DNA from: DASQZK01 sp963771005 | GTDB lineage: Bacteria > Bacteroidota > Bacteroidia > Bacteroidales > GCA-2748055 | DNA length: 64,000 nucleotides | Assembly: GCA_963771005.1 (NCBI GenBank) | Contig: CAVYRO010000008.1 | Span: 806,001 to 870,000 of the forward strand | Direction: 5' to 3' | Shown here: piece by piece, positions 63,540 to 64,000 of the stretch | Position numbering within the stretch: the stretch's first letter is position 1 | Layout: each line of letters starts with the position of its first letter | The notes under the pieces: model-generated | What the model saw: the letters and a program-made list of their open reading frames with translations, nothing else | Databases searched by the model: none | What the model was told of the DNA's origin: nothing | Program-made: the position numbers and the translations under genes

Positions 63540-64000
63540 TCAACTCCAGATATAAAGCAGCACAAGTGCGAGGAGGAGTGCCCCGGAAACGAAGACAAAA
63601 CCATATTTCTGTAACTGTCCCGACTGGAATCCCCTGATCCGCACAGATACCAGGCTCGTAACGCCGGCAATCGCATTCATGGTTCCGTCAACCACGTGGC
63701 GGTCAAACCATGCGACAGGTCGTGATATATAATTGAAGATGACCTTTTTCGTAACAAAAAGATAGAGTTCATCCATATAGAACTTGTTGTATGTCCATTT
63801 GTATCCGGTGCGGAACGTTACTGCCAACCTGTCGGGAATTGTCGATTCCTTGCGGTACATCACCATAGCTGCTACGATGCCAGCCAGCCCTATCAGTACA
63901 CTTGGCACGGCGACCGCCCAGTCGATATGACTTAAAAAGGGAACCCCGTCGGAAGTCACAAGCCTGTTGAACGGAATGAACCCTGCAAAGATGGAGGCGA
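63540..64000 (-). CDS. nuoL: NADH-quinone oxidoreductase subunit L, C-terminal part (cut by window edge)
   Basis: The minus-strand frame is open to the right window edge and gives the last 153 residues of NuoL. It includes IPFNRLVTSDGVPFLSHIDW, TYNKFYMDELYLFVTKKVIF, VAWFDRHVVDGTMNAIAGVT and a final membrane segment YGFVFVSGALLLALVLLYIW. KFYMDELY and the FDRxVVDG motif are typical of the NuoL C-terminus, which carries the long lateral helix. The N-terminal antiporter core lies outside the window. Confidence 0.92.
   Translation of the reverse strand, partial: ASIFAGFIPFNRLVTSDGVPFLSHIDWAVAVPSVLIGLAGIVAAMVMYRKESTIPDRLAVTFRTGYKWTYNKFYMDELYLFVTKKVIFNYISRPVAWFDRHVVDGTMNAIAGVTSLVSVRIRGFQSGQLQKYGFVFVSGALLLALVLLYIWS

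Overview
The window looks like a chromosomal piece of a free-living member of the Bacteroidota, probably an uncultured Bacteroidales-like lineage. The evidence is a protein with a type IX secretion C-terminal sorting domain, gldF/gldG gliding-motility genes, a carboxypeptidase-regulatory-domain TonB receptor, secreted sulfatase, fucosidase and GH30-like enzymes, the futalosine menaquinone gene mqnA, and promoters with the Bacteroidota TAnnTTTG -7 box. Assignment below phylum is inference. No rRNA, tRNA, CRISPR array or intact insertion sequence was recognised by eye.

Bases 1-34,000 are an accessory region with many decayed genes. It opens with the 3' part of a Gfo/Idh/MocA oxidoreductase, a TIM-barrel gene remnant, a membrane-anchored protein and an exported nitrilase-family amidase. 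An eleven-unit 29-bp hairpin array lies between that amidase and a convergent CehA/McbA-type metallohydrolase. Next come an alpha/beta-hydrolase that lacks its nucleophile and its catalytic histidine, a LuxR regulator broken by an in-frame TAA, a T9SS cargo protein, a possible lipoprotein, a cupin, a second nitrilase, a short beta-propeller glycosidase fragment, a VOC protein and a CPA2 antiporter. From 14.4 to 22 kb there is a histidine kinase cut short beside a long inverted repeat, one complete ABC exporter pair, an intact histidine kinase, a GH30-like lipoprotein, and an ABC permease whose ATPase has lost its Walker A end. From 22.5 to 31 kb are a TonB receptor with a candidate operator, an alpha-L-fucosidase, a sulfatase and a Tat-exported Gfo/Idh/MocA protein, separated by repeat-rich spacers. 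A glycosyltransferase and an MsbA-like exporter lead into the core region.

Bases 34,000-64,000 are compact housekeeping DNA: purB; mqnA-nfeD-GNAT; a CAP protein; an AhpD-like protein, pyk and an HD hydrolase; then on the minus strand gldF-gldG-DUF4340, dnaN, an exonuclease and a fumarylacetoacetase-family protein; surE-small membrane protein-lpxB-SpoIID; then on the plus strand pheT-macrodomain-ubiA(mqnP-like)-WD40 and yicC-gmk-nadD; finally nuoL (partial)-nuoM-nuoN on the minus strand. ATGA overlaps at gldF/gldG/DUF4340 and lpxB/SpoIID indicate tight operons.

The most unusual content is non-coding. There are at least four repeat families: (1) a roughly 216-bp long inverted repeat in two copies plus a solo arm and an end fragment; (2) a 47-bp tandem repeat whose hairpin core matches that of family 1 with compensatory base-pair swaps; (3) an approximately 80-bp palindromic element found once upstream of the T9SS cargo gene and once in each of the two nuoL/nuoM/nuoN junctions; (4) the 29-bp hairpin array, whose substitutions keep plus-strand RNA pairing. 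A 747-bp spacer at 57 kb also carries an exact 80-bp direct repeat and 16-bp palindromes. No complete new protein system was found. The covarying hairpin family and the nuo-junction element are the best candidates for something undescribed.
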